Shown here in pieces: positions 48,614 through 59,688 of a stretch of DNA of 64,000 nt (positions are counted from its first letter, which is position 1; each line of letters opens with the position of its first letter). The stretch is from contig NW_020656077.1 in the NCBI RefSeq assembly GCF_003589595.1, positions 1,423,443 to 1,487,442 on the forward strand, in the 5' to 3' direction. The position numbers and the translations under genes were made by a program. This stretch comes from Hyposmocoma kahamanoa. Its lineage: Eukaryota > Arthropoda > Insecta > Lepidoptera > Cosmopterigidae. The notes below the pieces were generated by a model. It was given only the letters and a program-made list of their open reading frames with translations. It did no database searches and was not told where the DNA came from.

Positions 48614-50547
48614 TAATTTCATTATCTAAAACTAATTACACAATGTCGCTGGAACCAAAGAACCTAACATCACATTTATTTTGTCATAAAATTCACAAGG
48701 GCGAAGACGTACTGTGGCATTTTATGGAAAGGTCCATATTCTAAAGACAGAAGTGGAGTATATCATTTTGGAGATTTGACCTCTGAACTTAAAATGAAAA
48801 TGGAACGACCTTTTCCGCACGTGTATGTTAGCACTAGGAAATGTAAGCGTATCGATTTGTGCTAAGTTAGCACAGCAAATCCACCGCTCACATCAAGGAG
48901 TTCTATACGTGCATAACACACCTTCGCATTTAGCATAAAGACTAATTACTGAAACCACGAAATCTCGCTATAAGTCTACTTGCTTGTTATAGTTTATTTT
49001 CCTAACACTTAGGTGTATATAGACCACGAACCAATACACATCGCTTTTCAAAAGCTATTAGAATATGCATATGTGCCTTTCGTAGTCTGTAAAAAATGTA
49101 ACTTAAAAACCCACTCATTCACAATAGGCAAAACCAACTAAAGTTCATGGCGTAGGCGTTTTGCAGAAGTCGCGGTTACTGTTACACAATGGCTCAGAGC
49201 GGGGTCTCGGAGCCTCGTTTCATTTTGACGTCATACGACAACAGACTGTTAACGTATGTAGGTGGACTACGTACATTTTGTATTGTTATGAAATGTATGA
49301 GTATTTTACACGTAGAACGTGACATTAATTGATAGTTCATCATTGCTACATTTGCCGGCTGTAAAATGTACTTTTTTAAATTTTCTAATCTCCTGTGCGA
49401 GAAATACTGTCGCCTGCCTTTACCACGTCAGGGCGGACGTCCTTCTTTACTGTCGTTAAATATACTTACATCCTTAATAGTGAAACCATGATTGTGGAAG
49501 TCAAAGTACATATTTCTAATAAGCCCATTGCGGGGTCTTTCTTCTGCTATATGGGGTGTAACAAAATGGAGTATACCTATTTACGGAAGCGTCATTGAAG
49601 TTAGAAGTTCGGCGACAAGACACTAAATTTAGCGATTTGCGCTTCATCGAAGACGTCGGGTGTAGTTAATTCCATAATCACTTTCAAACTACTCAAATAT
49701 AGATATGCAGAGGTAATGTTGCGTTTCAATTTTACGAAAACGGTTCAAGGACTTGTTCATAATTGAAACAAAACTAAAAGGCACAACGAACACGTTCAAC
49801 CTTGCGATTATTTTTGATGAGTAGAACGTGAAACGCTTAAAATTTGTCGTTAAATAAATGCAACGCTTTACTTCTTTTTGTTTGAAATATACAAATACAT
49901 GCCATTTAAGTACATCCGAAAAAAATGTATTCAATTTAATTATTAATTTTAAAAATAAGTAGGCTACTACAAATTTAAATATAAAATATCGTTCCACACA
50001 GTGATGTAAAATTCCTCATTAGGGCAAAAAGGTATCACAGCTATAATAGTTTTGAATTTAATTTTTTTGAATGAATCAATCGATACTTTAGTTGATGAAA
50101 GAATACTATTTATTGCAGACTGAAGTTGTAATGGACAATTAAATTTCGATTTAATTGGGATTGGGATTTTCCAAAATAGGTACGACATCTTTTTGTTACA
50201 CGTTGTGTAACGTTAGAACGTTATATCTATACTTCTACAGCAAAAGTTGTTACCGTCGTATCTTGGTACTCCATTTGACACCCGTGTTGAGTAAGAAGAA
50301 GTTAGAAAAGAATGCTAATAATACATTTGTGTTAAGTAGAGGTATATATACGTGGATCATAAAAGTTTCGTCGTTTCAGGCGTTTGAATCAACTTTCGAG
50401 TTCATTTTCAACGTTTTTTACACTTTCATCAAATAAAGAATGTTTGTAAAATCACCATGTAAAAATACACGATCTTATTTTGAATCTAATATAAATAAGA
50501 CATATGTACGTTTCGTAATTCATATTATTCTTCTTCTTAATCGCTTC
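48614..50547. other. Intergenic, nothing recognised
   Basis: AT-rich. Several 67-103-codon open frames on both strands (for example minus 49689-49997 and 49967-50188) are rich in Phe, Lys, Ile and Asn, as expected from base composition, and carry no motif. Confidence 0.4.
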
Positions 50548-50979
50548 CTCACTGATGCTGAATGTAGTGACTCCACTTCGTCCTGCCAACCATTTGCCTC
50601 CATCGGTTGCGCTCAGTCGCATGATGTAGTGAATCTACAGTTGCTCGGAGATCTGATCCGACCACCTTTTGGGACTCCTGCCCTTAGGTCGCTTTCCCTC
50701 CACCTTCCCTGTCACCGTCAAACGTTCCAGGTTATTAGCATTTCTACGTGACTTGTGACCAAAATAGCGTATCACACGCTGCATGCAAGTTGAAGACAGA
50801 CGCTGTGCATTTTTTATCTGGAGTTCCTCAAGTAAAGAGACATTGGTGCGGCGGGCTGTCCACGGTATCCTTAACATTCTGCGCCAGCACCGCATTTCAA
50901 AGCCGTCAATTCTTTGCCTGTCGGCGGCTCTCAGTGTCTGTGCACCATATAGAGATTCTTTTTTAATTTTACAATTCAT
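50548..50979 (-). pseudogene. LINE C-terminal tail fragment
   Basis: A 114-codon minus frame from 50979 encodes SLYGAQTLRAADRQRIDGFE, MRCWRRMLRIPWTARRTNVS, RVIRYFGHKSRRNANNLERL and GKVEGKRPKGRSPKRWSDQI. This is the tail downstream of the reverse transcriptase in RTE-like LINEs: L-Y-G ... F-E-M-x-C-W-R-R-M-L-x-I ... R-x-x-x-Y-F-G-H ... G-K-x-x-G-K-R. After one frame shift the sequence continues with HHATERNRWRQMVGRTKWSH to about 50548. It belongs to a different subfamily from the copy at 35578. The 5' part of the element is absent. Confidence 0.85.
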
Positions 50980-51011
50980 ATTATATATGTCATGAAATGT
51001 AGTAAATTATT

Positions 51012-51231
51012 AACTGCCTCCGTGGCCGAACGGTTACCATGCCGGACTGCCACGCAGAAGTCCCCGGGTTCGATTCCCGGGCCGGGAGAAATTTTTGTAT
51101 GGCCTCCATTTATTTCTCTCGTGAGTTTGGGTGTAATTTCTGGTTGTCTATGTGTGTGTCCATGGCACCCGCGACACAGGGTTTCCCTAGTGCGGGGCTA
51201 TGTTGAGTGCGTGCGTTATTATTATTATTAA
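51012..51231 (+). mobile_element. tRNA-headed SINE, family A, copy 6
   Basis: AACTGCCTCCGTGGCCGAAC, 'ccatgccggactgccacgc', box B GGGTTCGATTCCCGGGCC, body CATGGCACCCGCGACACAGG, CTAGTGCGGGGCTATGTTGA and a (TTA)n tail. Full length and very close to copies 2 and 3. Confidence 0.85.
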
Positions 51232-51843
51232 TGAACGAAGAAGCTGATTCTTCATTAAAATGAAATAAATTTTTGCCACGTCGATTTTACCCCCGCCGGT
51301 CACGTTCATCGGCGGCTTCAGCGTATAAAATCTCTGGTGCGGACTTAATGTTCAACATCAAGAACAACGTACCCGGTATGTTCTCCGTTACTTCCTTACA
51401 CCCTCAAGCCATTTCAAACTCATGGGCGCCTTTTCCGAAAATTTAATGTATCAAGAGCGGTGAAAAAACATTGCCCGAGGAAGCATATTTACAACTCGAA
51501 GAAAGCTCGCAAAATTTGTTCGAAGACAGGAAGAAAATTACTAGTCAACACGCGTTAAACCAGAGTAATGGTTTAATTGTCTGGTAGGTCGTGTCCAATC
51601 TCTCTAGCTAGTAAATAATATTGTCGGCCGCGCTTTAATTGTTTCCCATTTAACTATGTTATATACAACTATACACTCATGGACATATTTATAGGAAGGC
51701 TAAAAAACAACAATAATGTTCATATGAACAGTGATTTATCGTGGCCAGTAGGCCACGTATACCAGGACCCCGATTCAGAACTTACTTTCGCTTTACGAGC
51801 TATTCAGAATGTTCAAGTAAACGTTCGATTCGGATTCATTATC

Positions 51844-51868
51844 CGTTGGATAATTATTCATTATCCAA
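51844..51868. repeat. Perfect short inverted repeat
   Basis: GTTGGATAAT and ATTATCCAAC flank a 5-bp spacer. An extra CATTATCC word precedes it. Function unknown. Confidence 0.8.
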
Positions 51869-51964
51869 CAGCGTTTACGGAGTTAGTCGGTAAAATAGAT
51901 TATATGAAAATTGAAAAGGGTTTTTCAATAAGAACTTTGTTTTGTAAATCAAAACAAAACAATA

Positions 51965-52625
51965 AATTTAGATGACAATAATTCAAATTTTTATTGCATC
52001 AAAAAAGTAAGATTTGGAAATTATTAATGAAAAATAATATCTGATAAATATCCACCACGACCACAGTTACAGATGTCGATTCTTTCATCAAAGTTTTTAA
52101 GCACTTTTTGACAAAATAGTGGGTATATGTCGTTAATCGCTTCACGAATTTTGAGTTTTAAGGCTGCAATTGATTTGATTGGCTCCGTATAGACTCTGTT
52201 TCTAACATAAATGATCGAACTGGCCACTTACCGGCTGAATTTCGTGAAATTATGCGATCGGGAAATTTAAAAAAATATATATTATATATAATATTTTGCA
52301 ATAAATTCATTGTTTCGGTGGCTGTGTAACTTGTGGCACCGTCTTGTTGAAACCTCATATTAGTGATATCCATATAATAATAGGCCAGAATTGAGTTGTT
52401 AACATCTCTCGATAGCGTAATCCATTGACCGTAACCGCATTTCCAGCCGAATTTTTTCTCACCATTTTGTCAAAAAGTGATTAAAAACTTTGATGAAACA
52501 ATCGACATCTGTAACTGTGGTCGTGGTGGATATTTATCAGATATTATTATTCATTCATAATTGCCAAATCTTACTTTTTTTATACAATAAAAATTTGAAT
52601 TATTGTCATCTAAATTTATTGTTTT
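51965..52625. mobile_element. Head-to-head pair of Tc1/mariner-like transposase relics
   Basis: On the minus strand (about 52470 down to 51965) the relic encodes KFGWKCGYGQW, MRFQQDGATSYTATET (a catalytic-Asp block like FQQDGA-x-x-H-T-A), then a segment ending in LKIREAINDIYPLFCQKVLK and NFDERIDICNCGRGGYLSDI. On the plus strand (about 52465-52625) the last ~50 codons are present again, with the CQKV-type and CNCGRGGYLSDI words. The outer ~155 bp at each side are therefore reverse complements. Both copies have stops and frame changes. This is either two 5'-truncated insertions or one inverted duplication. Confidence 0.75.
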
Positions 52626-53651
52626 ATTTTTATTTACAAAACAAAGTTCTTGTTGAATAACCCTTTACCTTTTAAGACTTTAAAGGCCCAAAATATAGGA
52701 ATGCATTAGTGTCGCATTAAAATAAAATTGAATATAATCCAGATTCTATTTAAAATAATAAGATATTTCCATATTACATTCTTGCTTTGTAAACAATAAG
52801 ACGTTCGGTAACTTTCATTCGATAACTGTGTTCTGAATAACGTATGTATCGACTTTTAATTATGTTTAATTTCGACACAATTATCGTAATTCAATCTGAT
52901 TTTGGCGTTGTTCCTATAAAAGTTTTCATGTGAAATTTATTATTTTCAGCTAAAGCGGACCAATTTTTCGCTAACATTAATAGAGTACTGAATACATCCC
53001 GAAGATTTAGCTCTTATTATAGATCTTATTATATTCCTTATTCACACTGTATTGTTTGAGTGAACATCAGACAATGAAACGCCTGCCAACGACCACCCTC
53101 TTAAAAGATATCGTATTCACCTCTAGGTGTAGGTATGATAAAAATATAATATATACTATATAAAGTCAATAGCGGATGACGTCACGTCCAGTTTTATCAA
53201 TCAAATCGCAAAGCCCTTAAATAACATGAAGATAGATACAACAAAAACAAAATTGTAAAATTTTATTACAAATTTTCGATAAAGTTTTAACGATAATTAT
53301 CTTATCATTGTCGTAAAACGATATTTTCATGTTTTCCCAACATGACACACATTAGGCACGATATACCAGTAATTATAAAACAGAAATAATGAAGTCCAGA
53401 TACAGGATGTTATAAAAAGGTTTGAACATATTTTTGAGCAATTTAGTATATAAAAGTCGGATCTCCGCACAAAATAAGCGTGATTGGAAGTTTGTATAGG
53501 AATAGTTTCGTACAAGTGCAGATCTTTGATTCAAGAATTTATCACAAAATACTTGCTCAAGTTGTTAAAGAACACCTTGGTCAATCCCAAGACCTATGTA
53601 TTCGTCTCCTCGTTTGCACATATTCAACTGCTACTCTTCTAAAAATACTTT
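52626..53651. other. Intergenic, nothing recognised
   Basis: AT-rich; no supported exon or repeat family. Confidence 0.4.
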
Positions 53652-54175
53652 TAGTCGCAGTAGAGCTCCTTGGTAAAGAGTTCATCCAGGGAAGCATTGC
53701 CACCGGTTTTGAAAAGAAACGGTGCTGGTGAAATTACAGGCACATGGGACTTGCCGGCTAATGTCTACGGGTGAGGGGCACAGTGGCGGATCGTTGCATC
53801 TGGAGCCGGGGTCGGTTTAAAGTTGCAACGGAGCCCGAATGAGCCCAAATGCGAGTATCGTCTGATCTCGGGACCGGTTGCATAATAAAATAAGGTTCAG
53901 CTGCACCTCGAGAGATGACATTAAATTTTCTGAAACGGAATTCAATTTCGGTAAATGTTGGAACATTATTTTGATTTAAGGGATGAAGAGCTTGTTTCCG
54001 AACACTACTCCGTAGAAATAATTTTCTTTGAAACCGATTAATGTTCGAAAATATGTTTCTCACATTTTTTGCGATTTAATGGTCTGAGTGGCACTGCAAC
54101 TGCTATAGACAGGTGTGTCGCTTACCACCAGCCCCACATTTTGTTTGTTCCGTTACTTGTTATTATAAAAAAAGG
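53652..54175 (+). repeat. Family B repeat, copy 10, split by an insertion
   Basis: The 5' half (53652-53786) runs from GTCGCAGTAGAGCTCCTTGG to GGGGCACAGTGGCGG. The 3' half (about 54066-54175) resumes with TTTGCGATTTAATGGTCTGA and GTGGCACTGCAACTGCTATA, and ends in 'ttattataaaaaaagg'. Between them are ~278 bp of unrelated sequence with no recognised class. Confidence 0.7.
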
Positions 54176-54234
54176 TGAAATAACTATTGGGTTTTGTTTA
54201 GTTACCTTAGAATCCATGTCCGAGCCGACGTAGT

Positions 54235-54420
54235 CTTGTGGACTTGCTTCCACTGATTCCGGCTGATAGAGCTTTGAAAAGGGCTTACATGAGACGTCCT
54301 AGTGGTCGACAACGAGAAAGACTTCCGCCCCTTGCACGCAGAGAACTGGGAGGAGATCGCTCAAGACTGGGCGAGCTGGCGCTAAGTCGTATCGGAGACC
54401 AAGATCTACTATAGCAGCGG
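54235..54420 (+). pseudogene. Probable LINE tail fragment
   Basis: One frame reads DFRPLHAENWEEIAQDWASW followed by R, resembling the N-W-x-x-x-A-x-D-R-x-x-W-R motif near the C-terminus of some LINE polyproteins. It is short and the surrounding frame is broken. Confidence 0.35.
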
Positions 54421-54554
54421 AGTGAGTAAGTTACCATAGCTTTATAATGTGTAGCTAAACATCTACAGATCTTAATTTAGACCTTTAGATCTTAATTGAG
54501 TTTATGTACTACACAAACTGCACTTACTATAGGACTCATAAAAAAACTGAAACT

Positions 54555-54855
54555 CACTCAACGAGCTATGGAGCGAGCAATGCTCGGCATTTCTTTACCA
54601 GATCGAATCAGAAATGAGGAGATATGTAGAAGAACGAAAGTCACCGTCACAGCCCAAGGATTAGCAAGTTGAAGTGGCAGTTTAGGGCACATAGCGTAAA
54701 ACTGACTGCCGTAGGGGCAGAAAGGTTCTCGAATGGAGACCACGAACCAAAAGGCGTTCAGTAGGACCTGGTAATGGCGGCGGGTAACCATGGCTAGTTT
54801 GGCAATGTTTGGGGGACGCCTATGTTCAGCTGATATGATGATGATGACGATGAAC
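54555..54855 (+). pseudogene. RTE-type LINE C-terminal fragment
   Basis: Encodes ERAMLGISLPDRIRNEEICR followed by RTKVTVTAQ, then loses frame within the expected K-L-K-W-x-W-x-G-H-I-A region (SGSLGHIA is still visible). The 3' end, CGCCTATGTTCAGCTGATAT then GATGATGATGACGATGAA, is the typical RTE terminus. It is the same subfamily as the minus-strand fragment at 35578-35940. Confidence 0.75.
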
Positions 54856-55960
54856 ACAAGCTGGAGCCTGCGACTTCGTATGCGTAGAATAAGCATTTCT
54901 ATTATTTATTATTAAGAATAAGTACTTCGAGTAGCCTATTGTACTTGACAAATGATTGGTTCTCTATATATCTCATATAAACTTTCATCTCTTATTTCAC
55001 CCCCTTTAAGAATTATTTTTGTGACAAAATATAGCTTATGTCCTTCTGTCTCTATACCAAAATTCTGTTCTGTTCAAAATTTTGTTCAGCTTTTTAGGCG
55101 TAAAAACGTAACAGACGGAGTTACTGTCACATTTACAATATTAGTCAAAATATTTGCACATCATCTGCACAGCACTATCGATTATTTATCGAGATTTCTT
55201 TGTGGCGAACGCTTAATAATATTTCCAACAGGCACTACTTGATGCATTACCACCAAGTGTCGTGCAGTTTTATAACAATTACGTTAATGGACTTTGTCGA
55301 GGTCTGTTGTTCGAGTGTCATTAATCAATTGTTAATAAGGGTGAAAGTTTTAATAGAAATTCCTATAGGGCTCACTACTTGACGGACATAAAACCAACCA
55401 TATGCGAGTAGATCCCGCAACCAAGGCTATAAACCTTTATATGACACGCAAAATCGCAATCAATTTCCTTTCGGATAAGATTTTATTTCAATTACACTAA
55501 GTAATTAATATTTTTCACTATTTATACTAGTGGAATGAGTAAGCTTTATTTCTCTACACACATGTAGTGGCGAGGAGTTGTTGAATGTTCTAAAAATTAA
55601 TTAGTCATGACTTCTTGTTTACTTTCGTCACAGGGTTTTAATTTTATTAAATTTGTTATTTTATTACTTTTATTTACCAAGTCATGTAAAAGACACAATA
55701 AAACTCAAGTAAAAGGGAAACTTTGAGCGTTTATTTAAGATTAAAGAAATGGGACATATTCCCTTTAAATTTAATTCGGACCTTATTTACGTTACGATTA
55801 CACAATCCTTCCGTTTTACATCAGTCATACTCATACAGTATAAGTAAAATAGTCGAGCCGTTATCATTTGGCATATTCATACTTCCTAATCGCTATACGT
55901 AAGTCCCGGAGTGTACATTATTGATTATAAATAAATACGAGTATATACTTCTTATAACGT
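54856..55960. other. Intergenic; 3' flank of the small membrane-protein gene
   Basis: AT-rich. On the minus strand an AATAAA signal (complement at 55730-55735) lies about 230 bp downstream of the stop of the gene at 55961-57931 and could end its transcript. Confidence 0.4.
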
Positions 55961-57931
55961 TTACAATTCAGTATGAGAAGAAGGAAACTTCTTAAGGACA
56001 GCGTGATAGAGGTTGTAGAATGCGTAGACCGAAACGCTGATAATGACAATCAGAGAGCCCCCAAAAACGAAGCTGAGGAAGTTTCCGTCGATCATAGTGG
56101 TGCCTTGAAGGCTCTTGGCTTGGCCTTGGAACAGGTCCTTAGTACCTGCCCCGGCCGCTTTCCTCTCCTCCATCATGCGCTTCATTGAAGACAAACGCTC
56201 CTTCAGTTCGTCGATAGATTCGAGGATCTCCTCGGGCGCTGCAACAACATTTTTTTTAATTAGTTGCACTAATTAACTGGTCTCAAACTTAGGAATTTCC
56301 TGTATTTTGAATATAGGACAACGAAATTCCTGATGCAATAGCTCAAACACCCAGACCAGGATCAAAATAAAAATTTGGTTCCTAAATTGGACGTACCGGA
56401 AATACGACAAGACATGTGCGCTAATCGTGGATTCAAAACCGTGGTGTAAAATTAAGTGTTCAAAACATGGTTTCAATGAGCCTTCGCTTCATTTCGTTAC
56501 ACTTTAACTAGTACTTCAGCAAGTATGAACGTATTGTTACTAAAAATGTAAAAATACTATCAAAAATAAAAATATGAATAGTATGTACATAGAAAGGAAA
56601 GTAATTTGTTTAAATTGTAGGGAAAAATTGTTATGAAACAAGGTAAATAATTAACAAAGAAGCTATATCATTAAAATAAAACAAGTTTAAAAAAATTTAC
56701 GTCTCGGTCAAATGCATCGATGGCGGCGGCATGGAAAAATGATCGGCGGGTAGCATGGCGCTACCGTTTACTTGGGACCTACTCATCCAGCGGAAGCAGA
56801 ACTAACTGCTGACCTGATCGTGACCAATCTGCTGTTGAGTATATCAAATTGAGAGAGTATCAAATAAAAAACCGTTACATTTATTTTTCGTTTGCACATG
56901 TACAAAATTATATAAAAGGAATTAAGAGTAAGTTAAAGCAAATAAACATACAAACATACAAATATTTTATGTTTTATTTACTTATACTATTCTTTGACTG
57001 CTTTTTCGCCGAAGCAAGACCGTTTATAAGAGAAAACCGAGTAGCAAGCGGACGTTGTCTGTGACAATGCTAAAGTGGCTTATCACGGTCAATAGGTACT
57101 GTATTCTAAAACGAAAATACATTACAGTAGATTTCCAAATAAGTCGATATTGTTGCAATACTTAGTGCAGAATGAAAAAGACTTTCTGTACTGTATATTT
57201 TACAAGGAAAAAGAAAATTACAAACACAAAGAAACGGAATATCAATGTGTGCCACATAAAGTATGGGCGCTTTAGTTTCAAAACCATTATTCAAAAAATT
57301 GTTGTTCCAAATGTAAATAACGTGCACCTGAGACCTGCATTAATATTAATAAAAAGTCATTGTCATTATTTACCGCTACTTATTCGTCGTTAACTTGTGA
57401 ATATTTGTACGTAAAGCGATTTCAACACTTATTGCTACAAAAACAAAGTAACAGAGCAAATTCAACAATGCTAACCAACAATATTGTCGATGTAATAAAA
57501 ATATCTAAAGATATTTTAGGTGGTCCTAGCAGTAAACACCTTCTGACTTTCCATACAAATATGCGCGATCGATCGGCTTCATTGTGATAGAAAAAAATAT
57601 TTTGTTGAGCCTTTTAATATTATAAATACAATAATGTACAGATGAAATATGATTATATTTCTTTGCTACACCTTGTAATTACTACAATATTGCACAATCG
57701 TAAATTACACCGCTGCAACCAGGACAAAATTTAATAAAATTCGCTTCAACATATCTAAATTAAAATATTAAGTGCTGTATAGCAATGTTGTGCTGCCAAG
57801 AAATAAAACAGGAAAATTAAGACAAAGTATCGCATGACATAGTGCGCATACTTACATTTCGCCTCTTCTATAGTTGCAGGACTTGGTTCGAAGACCTCGT
57901 CGCCCTTGAATAATTGCTTTGTTTCATCCAT
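55961..57931 (-). CDS. Small coiled-coil, tail-anchored membrane protein (unrecognised)
   Basis: Two exons: 57856-57931 (76 bp) and 55961-56238 (278 bp), joined across a 1,617-bp intron with a GTAAGT donor and a TTGTTGCAG acceptor; together they give 117 residues. The start is the ATG at 57931 (MDETKQLFKGDEVFEPSPAT). I chose the spliced model because frame and phase fit exactly and because the exon 2 frame alone would begin within intron sequence. Residues ~27-53 are rich in Glu, Lys, Arg and Leu in a heptad-like pattern (EEILESIDELKERLSSMKRM), which suggests a short coiled coil. Residues ~79-103 are a single hydrophobic segment (FVFGGSLIVIISVSVYAFY), followed by LKKF and the short tail PSSHTEL. 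No signal peptide is seen, so a C-terminal tail anchor is likely, with the N-terminus in the cytosol (inference). I do not recognise the family. A G/C-richer upstream region (58080-58260) may hold the promoter. Confidence 0.8.
56239..57855 (-). other. Intron of the small membrane-protein gene
   Basis: Inferred from the flanking GTAAGT donor and TTGTTGCAG acceptor. AT-rich; a GC-richer patch near 56705-56820 resembles no family recognised here. Confidence 0.7.
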
Positions 57932-58559
57932 TGCACTATATACACTACAGACGCGGCTACAAACTACTTAATATGAAAATGGATGACATACCCTCAGCCT
58001 CCCTCTCCGTGCTCATCTTCAACGATAGCACACTAAGACAATATTTACAGTCTTTTGTTTTTAGTCTGCCATAGACGTTTGATTTGTTGGTTATGGACAG
58101 ACCTCAATAGGATCCCTTTGCGCACGCGTGAGAGGGCAACCGGGATAGGCGGGATGTTATTGATCGGCGCCCGGGAATACCCAAGTTAGTGTTTGAATAG
58201 TATACAATTACTTAGAGCCACCGCGCCGCACCAAAGCCCCACGCTGCGACCATGATTAAAAGCTACTAGCACTGTACATACAAAATGCCTGCGTTTAATT
58301 AATTGTATCCGACAACGCCTGATAAATGTTTGTCATAATGAGAACTGCAAGGATACTAGTTACCAAATGTAAAACTAATGAATTAAAACCAGTCGCGATC
58401 TATAGACTCATATCTCACAGTACTGTTATTGAAAAATTATTTGTGCAGCTTATATAACCGGAATTTCTGAAGAACATTAAAAATACATAATGTTGATATT
58501 CAGTTTGACTTTTGGTCTGTCAACGGTTTCTGCCATTATCGCACCTCTCATGGAGCAGT

Positions 58560-58752
58560 GGCATAAGCGAAATTACGTCAAAAATGTTTATTGCTCCATT
58601 AGATACGTAAAAATATAACCTACATCCTCTCCAATTCTTGTAGCTTCCTCGACTAACATTGTCGATAGAGTTACAAGTTTTGAAGAGGATGTGGGTTTTT
58701 TTTTCTGTGTCCAATGGAGCAATAAACATTTTTGACATAACTTCACCTATGT
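58560..58752. mobile_element. Hairpin MITE with ~82-bp arms
   Basis: The left arm (58560-58643) and right arm (58671-58752) are reverse complements at roughly 80-85% by eye, around a ~27-bp loop. Shared words include TCAAAAATGTTTATTGCTCC with its complement GGAGCAATAAACATTTTTGA, and CACATCCTCTTC-like words near the loop. No coding capacity. The element lies a few hundred bases upstream of the small membrane-protein gene. Confidence 0.8.
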
Positions 58753-59296
58753 GAAAACTTGCATACGCTTTTTCACATAGTTCGTTTTTACTAATTTTTA
58801 TTGAAGAAAAACTTATAAACTTCTTGCTCAAATATATTATTAATAGTATAGTGTCTGAAAGAGGTATAATATAAGTAATTAAAATTTGACACTTTTTCAC
58901 CACATTTTTTCCTTCGTCCCATCCTTCGTCCTGAAAAATTACATAGAAATCACATACGAGATATTCACTCTAAGACGACGTTATGTCATTCTTCCATGAG
59001 GGGTGCATTACGATATTAAATAGACTATTAATTATTATGCTAGCAACGAGACCTCACCCTGGATCTAGCTATCACTAAATAGCGATAATATATGTTTATT
59101 GAAGTATCTGTTAAGACTGCTTATCATAATATAGTAGCGACATACAAAATATTTCAGTTGTACAATTATAATAATATTATATTATACAGTTGAAATAGAG
59201 TTTGGTAATAAGTATCGTAAACACTAATTTCATCCTCCTACGACTTCGCTGAAAAAGTATACAGCTATGTTGTACTACTAATTGTAATTGACGACC
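58753..59296. other. Intergenic, one weak palindrome
   Basis: AT-rich. An imperfect palindrome at about 59152-59197 pairs ATTTCAGTTGTACAATTATA with its approximate complement. Nothing else recognised. Confidence 0.35.
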
Positions 59297-59460
59297 TGTG
59301 TGACTCAGCGGGTAGCCGCGCTACATGTATAGGACCTGGGGTGGATTTCCCGTAGAACGAACTTTTCTAAGTAAATATTTGTCTGGACCTACTGGGTAGG
59401 TCCCCGGAGATTCCGAGTTGAGTTGTTCTGGTACTCATAGTATAGAATTCCCTGGCTTGA
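59297..59460 (+). repeat. SINE family C, copy 3 (diverged)
   Basis: TGTGACTCAGCGGGTAGCCG is a tRNA-like head, followed by GGACCTGGGGTGGATTTCCC and body words GGACCTACTGGGTAGGTCC and 'tatagaattccctgg' that parallel the body of the copy at 22663-22910. Confidence 0.45.
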
Positions 59461-59688
59461 TACCATGTAACTGCTGGGGTAGGAAATGGATGAAAGAGTG
59501 AAGGATAGCATAAAGACGTACGTATCAAGTATGTATGTATAAATAAGTTTCCCAACCACAATACAATCAGTTATTTACAACGAACGATTCAATCATTTCT
59601 ATCTTACACTACCATGATACATTGGTGACGTCGACCACCTAGGTACAAATCACATTATAATTATTTAGAAACTTTTTAGAGTACACCT

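Noticed and set aside
49689..50188. Two minus-strand frames rich in Phe, Lys, Ile
   Set aside because: The composition mirrors the AT-rich DNA; no signal peptide, domain or conserved motif.
58021..58090. Possible upstream coding exon (ATGAGCACGGAGAGGG on minus, donor GTATGT)
   Set aside because: Joining it to the exon at 57856-57931 puts that exon in the wrong frame and meets a stop, so at most it is untranslated leader.
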